Shown here: positions 1 through 5,517 of the stretch, one piece after another | Position numbering within the stretch: position 1 is the first letter of the stretch | Layout of the letters: each line of letters starts with the position of its first letter | DNA from: JAHDNZ01 sp036721855 | GTDB lineage: Bacteria; Bacillota; DTU065 | Length of the DNA: 8,459 bases | Assembly (NCBI GenBank): GCA_036721855.1 | Contig: DAIMKF010000051.1 | Location: 1 to 8,459, forward strand | Direction of reading: 5' to 3' | Translations under genes and position numbers: made by a program | The notes under the pieces: model-generated | Told to the model about the DNA's origin: nothing | Seen by the model: the letters and a program-made list of their open reading frames with translations, nothing else | Databases searched by the model: none

Positions 1-1
1 G

Positions 2-53
2 TGACATTTTATCAGAATAAGTTCAACATGACATTATCATAGAATAACTACAA
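2..53. repeat. Two imperfect direct repeats, possible transposon-end binding sites
   Basis: Copy 1 (2-26) and copy 2 (29-53) are each 25 nt with a period of 27. Both start TGACAT, contain ATC followed by AGAATAA, and end in CAA after a TNCA/TACA-like segment; they differ by a 2-nt shift and two substitutions. Spaced short repeats of this kind beginning TGACATT are known at the ends of IS21-like and Tn7-like elements, where they bind the transposase. No transposase gene is in the window and I find no matching inverted end further right, so this may be the end of an element lying to the left or a relic. The element name is inference; the repeat itself is plain in the sequence. Confidence 0.5.
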
Positions 54-158
54 GAATGCTACTAGAAACTAGCTTAAGCCAAAGGAATATGTTAATATAT
101 AAATACAAGCAGAGGAATTATTTTAGTAAAACCGAACCTAGTTTTTGGTCTTTAGACA

Positions 159-164
159 TATAAT
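159..164 (+). promoter_or_regulatory. Candidate -10 box for the 199-985 gene pair
   Basis: A perfect TATAAT lies 35 nt upstream of the ATG at 199. No convincing -35 hexamer is found 16-18 nt further upstream, so the promoter would be weak, activated, or a chance match in AT-rich DNA. Confidence 0.3.
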
Positions 165-198
165 AACAGAGATTAATTGACTGTTTGGAGGGATATTT

Positions 199-612
199 AT
201 GTGTCCCACTGTCTTGCAGTTTCGCATAGACATGGAGGGGACTAAGCCACTTCAATGGCGAAGAATTAGAGTTTGCGATAAGATGACAGTAATAGGTTTT
301 ATCAACTATGTCCATTTGCTTTTTAACCTAAAAACATTACCACAAGATCGGAAGGTGCCAATTAAATTTAATTCTAAACAGGATAAAGTTCTAGAGGTGG
401 ATGTAAAAAAGAGACTAAAGAATTTTAATTTACAGCCTGGCACAAAAATTGTTTGGGAAGATAATATTAAGAAAACACGTTTATCGGTGAAAATCGAAGC
501 TATTTTAATGTTAGAAGCAGGAGTTAGTTATCCTATCTGTCTGAAAAGAAGTTACAGGAGTTTTTACAGAAAGAATGAGGGATTAGAGCAAAGGTTTTTG
601 AATAACCTTTGA
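199..612 (+). CDS. pRiA4b ORF-3-like protein, short form
   Basis: 137 residues. The start is well supported: GGAGGG at 187-192 sits 6 nt before the ATG. The N-terminus (LQFRIDMEGTKPLQWRRIRV, about residues 6-25) has the typical opening of the plasmid pRiA4b ORF-3 family (PF07929), in which a beta strand leads to a KP..WRRI motif. The later KIVWE segment and the EAGVSYPICL segment (about 106-115) match the family's middle, which usually reads YEYDFGD.W.H...E and PG..YP.C. The aspartate/glycine-rich 'DFGD' core is poorly kept here. Family members are usually nearer 170-200 residues and end in a Cys- and Gly-rich PPEDCGG segment, which is missing. The protein therefore looks truncated or diverged. 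The family occurs on plasmids and as a passenger of some insertion sequences; its biochemical role is unknown. Probably cytoplasmic, as no signal or membrane segment is seen. It lies 25 nt upstream of the membrane protein gene and is probably co-transcribed with it. Confidence 0.7.
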   Translation: MCPTVLQFRIDMEGTKPLQWRRIRVCDKMTVIGFINYVHLLFNLKTLPQDRKVPIKFNSKQDKVLEVDVKKRLKNFNLQPGTKIVWEDNIKKTRLSVKIEAILMLEAGVSYPICLKRSYRSFYRKNEGLEQRFLNNL

Positions 613-637
613 TGTTTTATTTGAGATGTGGAGGACT

Positions 638-985
638 ATGCTGGTGGTTAATGTCCTTTTAATAATCGCTGGAATGTTGATGACTATAATAGCTACCAGT
701 AAATATCACAAGCCTTTAGCAGGTTTAATTTCCGGCATAATGATTCTCTTTTATGGCATTTGGCAATTTTTCAATAAAGCAGTAATAGAACTAAAAAAAA
801 CCGATACTATTTGGGAGATCGAAAACTTAGAACTAAGTATGTTCTGCTGGCCATTCATAACGGTATTAATTGGAGTAGGTTGTATAGTGCTTAGTGTCAT
901 TTTGTTTAGTTTTCAAAAGATCAAAAAACTAGAGCTAAATGAGTTGGAAAAATTATCGAAAGAGGAAGATACAACCGATAGTTAG
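638..985 (+). CDS. Small hydrophobic membrane protein, function unknown
   Basis: 115 residues from the ATG at 638, or 119 from the in-frame ATG at 626. I prefer 638 because GGAGG (630-634) precedes it, although the 3-nt spacing is tight; 626 has no Shine-Dalgarno sequence. Three hydrophobic stretches are likely membrane spans: about residues 2-19 (VVNVLLIIAGMLMTIIA), 26-46 (LAGLISGIMILFYGIWQFF) and 69-93 (WPFITVLIGVGCIVLSVILFSF). An acidic loop (about 53-67) lies between spans 2 and 3, and a charged Lys/Glu-rich tail follows span 3. I recognise no family. It lies 25 nt downstream of the pRiA4b ORF-3-like gene on the same strand, so the two probably form an operon ending at the hairpin at 1148-1185. 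Length, hydrophobicity and ribosome site support a real gene; no function can be proposed. Confidence 0.65.
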   Translation: MLVVNVLLIIAGMLMTIIATSKYHKPLAGLISGIMILFYGIWQFFNKAVIELKKTDTIWEIENLELSMFCWPFITVLIGVGCIVLSVILFSFQKIKKLELNELEKLSKEEDTTDS

Positions 986-1029
986 TTATCATTTGAATCG
1001 GGTTTTTTATAAGAGAAGCGGAGGGGCTG

Positions 1030-1045
1030 TTTAGAAGCTTCTAAA
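1030..1045. repeat. Perfect 16-bp palindrome centred on AAGCTT
   Basis: TTTAGAAG followed directly by CTTCTAAA, with no loop. A loopless palindrome suits a site for a dimeric DNA-binding protein better than an RNA terminator. It is preceded by GGGGCTG, a sequence style seen at the ends of some insertion sequences, but no matching partner end was found. No gene start is nearby, so its role is unclear. Confidence 0.45.
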
Positions 1046-1147
1046 ACGGTTACAAGAGGCTTTTTAAAGATAAAAAAACCCAAAACTATAGTACACAGAC
1101 ACTAGTGGTTTATTGTATACTTAATCGACAGAAGTTTATGACTCTTC

Positions 1148-1185
1148 AAATAGCTGCTATGGTTTTTCATAGCAGCTATTTTTTT
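1148..1185 (+). terminator. Rho-independent terminator
   Basis: A perfect 14-bp stem (1148-1161 with 1168-1181) closes a 6-nt loop and runs into seven T residues (1179-1185). It is the first terminator after the membrane protein gene ending at 985 and probably ends that transcript. The A-rich left foot (1148-1150) gives only a short T run on the minus strand, so it works mainly for the plus strand. Confidence 0.85.
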
Positions 1186-1378
1186 GTGAGTTACACATGT
1201 CGATTAACTTGTGGTGAAAGTCTACGAGTCCAAGAAGTGCTAAGAAGAGCCTGAGTAACAGCGAGATTATAAATGTGGGTTTTTTACAGATTACTTTCCA
1301 GGCAACATCGTAACTAAAACAAATGCCTTGTACTGTGGGTAGTTGGTTACTCAACTAATGGATAGCTACCCATCCCAT
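1186..1378 (+). ncRNA. Probable group II (class C-like) intron remnant, 5' part of domain I
   Basis: Directly after the T run of the terminator the sequence reads GTGAG, as expected of a group II intron 5' end (GTGYG-like). Further in are GTGG-TGAAAGT-CTAC at about 1211-1225 (compare the common CTGG-TGAAAGT-CCAG element of domain I), CTGAGTAACAGCGA near 1252-1265 followed by an ATAAA segment, and an ACTAAAACAAATGCCT..ACTG segment near 1313-1334. All appear in the same order as I remember from Bacillus-type class C introns. A GGGTAG...CTACCC stem-loop (about 1336-1375) follows. Class C introns are known to insert just after terminator hairpins, which is exactly the position here. No reverse transcriptase gene and no domain V-like GAGCCGTATG hairpin follow, so it would be a dead, 3'-deleted copy. 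The identification rests on remembered consensus, not on an alignment. Confidence 0.42.
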
Positions 1379-1381
1379 ATC

Positions 1382-1432
1382 TTTCATATAGAAACTACTT
1401 TTCTAAGGGAGAAAAAATGTTTCTATGTGAGA
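1382..1432 (+). other. Long imperfect hairpin with a Shine-Dalgarno sequence in its loop
   Basis: Bases 1382-1395 pair with 1419-1432 (14 pairs, two of them G-T). Inside, TTTTCT (1399-1404) pairs with AGAAAA (1410-1415), leaving AAGGG (1405-1409) as the apical loop. The loop plus the next two bases form AAGGGAG, followed six bases later by ATG (1417-1419), which opens a six-codon reading frame (MFLCEI, stop). This could be a leader peptide or a regulatory RNA element 5' of the gene at 1599, a transposon end, or chance folding. There is no T run, so it is not a terminator. Confidence 0.4.
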
Positions 1433-1598
1433 TATAAACTGCTTGAATCAAGGATATAGCTGCATCATGAAGAAGACTATGTCTATAAACTTAAACCATT
1501 GAGTGGTAAATTTTAAGACGTATATTTTTAGATAAAAACTCTGGAGACAATAACTTTTATTTTAGTAGGGGAGAAAATTATTAAGGAGTTCGATAACT

Positions 1599-2159
1599 AT
1601 GGTTGTAATTCTTTCACTAACAATTATTATCAAATTACTAACACAAACAGCTCCCTTAAAATCACGGATAAAAAGAAGGGTTTTTAATATTGTTTTAGCC
1701 CTAGCAGTGTCTATGTTTGTTATAATCTGGCTTTTTCCCGAAGCAATAGAAATGCTTCGCTGGTTTAGAGATGTTGGTGAAAAAGCAGGAGAACCGCTTC
1801 CAGAAGCTTTTAATGACTTTCCTCTGGTATGGATATTTTGGCAGTTTGTCCCAATCTTGCTTTTTGTTCTTTGGGATTACAATCCTAATACTGAGTGGTT
1901 AGGAGGAAGGCTAGCCATTATATCAGATGGATCTTTGGGGATACGACATACTATTTTGGTAGATAGAACATCGGGACAGACACTTATTGTTGACATAGAT
2001 AGAGCTCAGATGATAGGTGATAAAATCTATCTTACTGCTTCCGGGCATTATTTTTTAGTTGATTTGAAAACCATGAAAATAATAGCATTTAAAAAGGGTA
2101 GAGATATTCCCAATGAATATCGCAAAGGTTTTAGAACGATCTGCTGGCCTCTTTTATAA
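1599..2159 (+). CDS. Membrane-anchored protein of unknown function
   Basis: 186 residues. The ATG is preceded by AAGGAG (1583-1588) with a 10-nt gap. I recognise no family. Hydrophobic segments lie at about residues 1-13, 29-47 (NIVLALAVSMFVIIWLF) and 76-92 (LVWIFWQFVPILLFVLW). Between the last two is a loop of about 28 residues rich in Glu and Pro. After residue 100 there is a hydrophilic tail of about 85 residues with alternating hydrophobic positions (RLAIISDG, TILVDRTSGQTLIVDIDR, KIYLTASGHYFLVDLKTMKIIAF), typical of a small beta-rich domain. A basic KSRIKRR stretch (21-27) before the second span suggests that side faces the cytoplasm. It stands alone as a transcription unit: the intron remnant region lies upstream, and a strong hairpin terminator starts 25 nt after the stop. 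Clearly a coding gene; function unknown. Confidence 0.75.
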   Translation: MVVILSLTIIIKLLTQTAPLKSRIKRRVFNIVLALAVSMFVIIWLFPEAIEMLRWFRDVGEKAGEPLPEAFNDFPLVWIFWQFVPILLFVLWDYNPNTEWLGGRLAIISDGSLGIRHTILVDRTSGQTLIVDIDRAQMIGDKIYLTASGHYFLVDLKTMKIIAFKKGRDIPNEYRKGFRTICWPLL

Positions 2160-2183
2160 GGAGTGAAACATTAAATAGCTAAG

Positions 2184-2216
2184 AAAAAAGAGGTGCTTTA
2201 TAAACACCTCTTTTTT
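2184..2216. terminator. Bidirectional rho-independent terminator
   Basis: AAAAAAGAGGTG (2184-2195) pairs perfectly with CACCTCTTTTTT (2205-2216) around a 9-nt loop. The six T residues on the plus strand and the six A residues (T on the minus strand) let it end both the gene at 1599-2159 and the minus-strand binding-protein gene, whose stop is 18 nt away. Confidence 0.9.
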
Positions 2217-2233
2217 AGCAAACTTAAGCTTTA

Positions 2234-3523
2234 TTATTTTCTTTTATTTAATTGATTAATAAAACGGGCATATTCTTTTTGTTTCCGTGCCATTTCTTGA
2301 TTAGCTAAATCAGCAGCTTTAAGCATTTCTGTTTCCGGATTGGCGTTACCAATGACAACGCTTCTAGCAGCATTGGTGAGGTAGCGTTGGCTTACAACTA
2401 AACCCAATGCAAACAAAGGCGCTTTACAAGCTTTTGTTTGTTTATTCATTACTTTAAGATGATTTTCCGGAATAAAGCTAAGGGAATTGTAAGCTTCTAT
2501 AGTTGCAGGTTGATATATTTGTTTCAATTGATTCCACTGTAATTCAGCGTATTCTCTCTGTATATCCGGCTGGAGCCACCATTTAAGAAACTCCCAGGCT
2601 GCTGCTTTGTTTTTGGAGCTTTTAAACATAACATAAGGGTTGCCACCAATATATGCAGAATGGTTAATTGAACCGTCTTTTTGTTTGGTTCCGGGAGTAA
2701 GGCAAAGATCCCATTTACCTTTAAGATTAGGTGCACCGAGATAAATGTTAGAATAATCCCAACTTATCCCTACAATAAAAGGATAATCCCCACTGTTCAT
2801 ACTGGAAATAAAAGGTATACTATCTTTTGGTACATTATGTTTTGTAAAAAGCTCGCAAAATTCTTTAAAGGCTTTAACTGCCTCCGGAGAATCCCAGGTA
2901 GTTTTGGTACGCTCATCATTTACTTCACGCAAACCATTTTGCCACATAAAAATATAAGCACCAAACCAATCTGGGATAAGATACCAGACAGAAGAGCCTA
3001 TGTTCATTTTTTTCGCTTGCATTTTTGGTAGTAAAGTTCTAACTTCATCCCAAGATACCGGTACAGCCCAACCATTATCAGCGAAAATGTCATTGCGATA
3101 AAATGTGAGTGTTTGCCCAAAGCTTACGTTAAGTCCAAAACCGGTATTGTAGTAAACAAGTGATTGGTTAAGTCCGGGGAAAGATAGTTTGAAAAGCTCA
3201 TCATATTCTTTGCCAAACATCTCTTTCATATCTACCAATCCGCCACGGATACCAAATTCAAGTGGCCATTCAGAACCGATAATAGCAAGATCAGGAGTGT
3301 CATTGGTTGCCATGGCTAAAAGCACTTTATTCCACTGTTCAGTTCCACCGGGCATGGTATTTATCTTTACAGTAATCCCTGTTTTGGGTGTAAAATGTTC
3401 TTCGATAAGAGTTTTCATAATTTTAATTGATTCTTCCATAGATGCCTGCCAGATTTGAATAGTAGCAGGCTTAGCCGGCACAGATAGTGCTAAAATAAGA
3501 ATTAAAAGAATAATTTTTGTCAT
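2234..3523 (-). CDS. ABC transporter extracellular sugar-binding protein (family 1)
   Basis: 429 residues. AAGGGGGGAG (3531-3540) lies 7 nt before the ATG. Residues 1-20 form a signal peptide (K3, hydrophobic IILLILILALSVPA, cleavage near PAKPA). The mature start TIQIWQASMEESI and the segments TPDLAIIGSEWPLEFGIRGGLVDM (about 76-99), ISWDYSNIYLG (about 253-263) and GGNPYVMFKSSKNKAAAWEFLKWW (about 293-316) are typical of family 1 solute-binding proteins (COG1653, the UgpB/MalE type). Length is normal. The signal peptide lacks the lipobox cysteine by which such proteins are normally tethered in one-membraned Gram-positives, so it should be free in the periplasm of a two-membraned cell, or secreted. 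No permease or ATPase genes follow: a terminator comes 17 nt after the stop. It must therefore use a permease encoded elsewhere. It is divergent from the DUF4855-GH2 operon, which suggests its ligand is an oligosaccharide handled by those enzymes (inference). Confidence 0.9.
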   Translation of the reverse strand: MTKIILLILILALSVPAKPATIQIWQASMEESIKIMKTLIEEHFTPKTGITVKINTMPGGTEQWNKVLLAMATNDTPDLAIIGSEWPLEFGIRGGLVDMKEMFGKEYDELFKLSFPGLNQSLVYYNTGFGLNVSFGQTLTFYRNDIFADNGWAVPVSWDEVRTLLPKMQAKKMNIGSSVWYLIPDWFGAYIFMWQNGLREVNDERTKTTWDSPEAVKAFKEFCELFTKHNVPKDSIPFISSMNSGDYPFIVGISWDYSNIYLGAPNLKGKWDLCLTPGTKQKDGSINHSAYIGGNPYVMFKSSKNKAAAWEFLKWWLQPDIQREYAELQWNQLKQIYQPATIEAYNSLSFIPENHLKVMNKQTKACKAPLFALGLVVSQRYLTNAARSVVIGNANPETEMLKAADLANQEMARKQKEYARFINQLNKRK

Positions 3524-3588
3524 TTATTAGCTCCCCCCTTTCAAAGATACTTTTCAGCTTATATGGGCACATTCCTGCCAGATTATTA

Positions 3589-3617
3589 ATAATAGTTCTA
3601 GAAAATTGCAAGCTCAA
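3589..3617 (-). promoter_or_regulatory. Candidate sigma-A promoter for the sugar-binding protein gene
   Basis: On the minus strand, TTGAGC (3612-3617) is followed after exactly 17 nt by TATTAT (3589-3594). This matches 4 of 6 bases of the -35 and 5 of 6 of the -10 consensus. Transcription would start near 3582, giving a leader of about 60 nt that contains the strong ribosome site. Confidence 0.45.
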
Positions 3618-3681
3618 CGCACAATTATTTGGTAAGTAAAAAGAGAGAAAATAAAAACTTGTGTTTCGTTAATATCAATGG

Positions 3682-3737
3682 ATATGCATATTTTATAGCT
3701 GTTTATTCTGATGTTAAAATATAGGCTTATGTTAAAG
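3682..3737. promoter_or_regulatory. Possible operator elements in the divergent intergenic region
   Basis: The 257-nt gap between the divergent genes holds a 10-bp palindrome, ATATGCATAT (3682-3691). It also holds a direct repeat, ATGTTAAA, at 3711-3718 and 3729-3736, spaced 18 bp. The first repeat overlaps a possible extended -10 (TGT-TAAAAT, 3712-3720) for the plus-strand operon, but no good -35 is visible. The bases are AT-rich, so chance is a real possibility. No regulator of this operon can be named from sequence. Confidence 0.25.
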
Positions 3738-3780
3738 TAAGAATTGAAAGGGATAATACAAGTTCAAAATCAGATTGTAA

Positions 3781-5493
3781 ATGATTGGATGTGTTCGCAT
3801 TTTGATAAATATCAAAAGATGTTCTTATTTAAAAGCTACCGTCCCCAAAAGTGTATTTATAATTTTATCTATAGGAGTGATATCGATGCTGGCATCAAGT
3901 GCTTTTTATTGGAATAACGATTATCTTTGGCAAAGCAACCCGCATGGCTTTAGTACAAGAAAGATGGGTTTTGCCAATCTCTCTACAGGGGATTTAGGCT
4001 GGGTCGATTATAGCGTGGAGATGGATATTAAGTTTGAGGAGTTTAGTCAATGGGGTAATTTACGTGTCATGGTTAGGCAAAATGGTCTTTTTGACTGTTA
4101 TTGTCTCAATATTGATCAGAGTGGTCTTTCTCTTTGGCGTTATGATGGTCGTTGGGATATTGGGGTTAAACTTGGTGGTTACCATGAGCAGATAGATACC
4201 AATAAAAAATACAATTTGGTTTTATCTGTCAAAGATAATAAAATTGAGGTGATCTGGAACGGAACAACTGTTATTAAAGGTCGAGATAACGATGAAAGAT
4301 ACCCTTATGGAGGGGTTGTCTTACGCACCGAAATGGCATTAACAGAGGTTGAAAACATTAATATTAATTTCGTAAAGACAATTGATAGCAGGCAAGCTAC
4401 AAAAGAGATGTGGGAAAAAACTCAAAAACTCTATCCGGTACCTGAAAGTCCTAAACCTTTTAAGACAGCTGAAGAAGTAGGCTTTAACAATATGATGTTA
4501 ATCTATACAGGCTATTATAGTAACGGTGCAGGTGAATGGTCTTTTATTGATGCACTGCCTTATGTAGGCTATCTTGATAGCAGTTTGAATATAGCAGATA
4601 CATTTTTTGATGCATTTTTATTTCTAGGTATTGATTCTCCTAAAGGCCGTAATTTCGGAGCTGTAATCGGAGGCAACAAAGAGACCGCTACTAAACTAGA
4701 AGACTGGGTTTGGTATCTAGATAAATTGTTTGAGGATCAAAAACAATTAGCTGCTTTCGATAAAGCTCAAGGACGTGTTAACGAGATATTAAAAAATGAA
4801 GAAAATGCTAAGGCGAAAGTAGTTATTATGATTCCCAATCCATTAACGGCACAAGACGACTTTGGTGAAATAGAAGGAGAAAAACTCTCCTTTGGTTTTA
4901 CTAATCAAAGTGTTTTAGAAGCTCAAAGGCAAAGATTTAAGGCAGTTGATTGGTATGTAAAACAAATCGAAACACGTTGGCAAAGGGCAGATTTTAAAAA
5001 CCTCGAGCTTACAGGCTTTTATTGGATGAGTGAAGATATTAACAAGGATTATGATAAGGATATTGTTCTTAAAAGCGCAGACTACTTGCACGCTAAAGGC
5101 TATATGTTTTATTGGATTCCTTTTAATAAAGCACCCGGTTATGACAACGATTATAATTTCGATGCTGTTTTTTTGCAGCCAAACTATATGTTTAATCAGC
5201 AGGTTGCTCTATCAAGGTTTTGGCATACTTATATAGATGCTCTTACTTATGGAACCAATTTTGAAATTGAAGGTGAAAGTAGTGTGTTAAAAGATCCTCT
5301 TGCTCGTGAAAGATATCTAAATTATCTTAAGGCGGGAGTGACTTTAGGTTATATAAATTCAGCTAAAGCTTATTATTTTGGCTCAAAAGTACTAGCTACT
5401 TGTGCTGTTGATGATCAAAAAGAGTTAAGAGAGATCTATGACCAGACTTATTTATTTGCAAAGGGTAAGTTTACAGAAGGATTGTGGGACTAA
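3781..5493 (+). CDS. Exported DUF4855 protein with N-terminal concanavalin-like domain
   Basis: 570 residues. Residues 22-41 (PKSVFIILSIGVISMLASSA) resemble a signal peptide with cleavage after ASSA, so the protein is probably exported; there is no lipobox. Residues about 44-200 look like a jelly-roll (LamG/GH16-like) domain: WVDYSVEMDIKF, NLRVMVRQNGLFDCYCL, and the KKYNLVLSVKDNKIEVIWNG hairpin. Residues about 232-565 match DUF4855 (PF16147): MLIYTGYY, DALPYVGYLD, FFDAFLFLGI, VVIMIPNP, LELTGFYWMSEDI (408-420), YWIPF, FDAVFLQPNY, EIEGES (495-500) and AGVTLGYIN. This pattern of strands ending in acidic or aromatic residues suggests a TIM-barrel glycosidase-like fold, with E418 and E495 or E497 as candidate catalytic residues (inference). 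A stop codon directly precedes the ATG at 3781, which lacks a Shine-Dalgarno sequence. AGGAG (3873-3877) precedes the in-frame ATG at 3886, but that start would remove the signal peptide. The GH2 gene follows after 24 nt. Confidence 0.85.
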   Translation: MIGCVRILINIKRCSYLKATVPKSVFIILSIGVISMLASSAFYWNNDYLWQSNPHGFSTRKMGFANLSTGDLGWVDYSVEMDIKFEEFSQWGNLRVMVRQNGLFDCYCLNIDQSGLSLWRYDGRWDIGVKLGGYHEQIDTNKKYNLVLSVKDNKIEVIWNGTTVIKGRDNDERYPYGGVVLRTEMALTEVENININFVKTIDSRQATKEMWEKTQKLYPVPESPKPFKTAEEVGFNNMMLIYTGYYSNGAGEWSFIDALPYVGYLDSSLNIADTFFDAFLFLGIDSPKGRNFGAVIGGNKETATKLEDWVWYLDKLFEDQKQLAAFDKAQGRVNEILKNEENAKAKVVIMIPNPLTAQDDFGEIEGEKLSFGFTNQSVLEAQRQRFKAVDWYVKQIETRWQRADFKNLELTGFYWMSEDINKDYDKDIVLKSADYLHAKGYMFYWIPFNKAPGYDNDYNFDAVFLQPNYMFNQQVALSRFWHTYIDALTYGTNFEIEGESSVLKDPLARERYLNYLKAGVTLGYINSAKAYYFGSKVLATCAVDDQKELREIYDQTYLFAKGKFTEGLWD

Positions 5494-5517
5494 TATTTTA
5501 TAAAGGGAGGTTTTCAA

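Larger units (their letters stand above)
986..1598. other. 613-nt gene-free stretch rich in inverted repeats
   Basis: No convincing coding region on either strand. It holds a 16-bp palindrome (1030-1045), a T-tailed terminator (1148-1185), a likely group II intron remnant (1186 to about 1378), and a 51-nt imperfect hairpin (1382-1432). In addition, TTAATCGACA at 1121-1130 is the exact reverse complement of 1198-1207, so the terminator hairpin could be enclosed in a larger stem. GGGTTTTTT (1000-1008) also faces AAAAAAACCC (1072-1081). The last part (about 1433-1582) is AT-rich leader DNA of the gene at 1599 in which I see no clear promoter. Confidence 0.6.

Noticed and set aside
628..651. A VEDYAGG segment in another frame resembling the missing PPEDCGG end of the pRiA4b ORF-3 family
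   Set aside because: It is about 30 residues too far from the last matching segment and the frame stops at once, so a frameshift origin is not supported.
1157..1354. Minus-strand 65-codon frame
   Set aside because: It lies across the terminator and the intron-like RNA, has no ribosome site, and is best explained as a chance frame.
2681..3458. Plus-strand frames opposite the sugar-binding protein gene
   Set aside because: They are antisense to a well supported gene with clear family motifs.
3655..3680. Possible catabolite-repression (cre) site near TGTTTCGTTAATA
   Set aside because: Only a few positions match the cre consensus and the symmetry around CG is poor.
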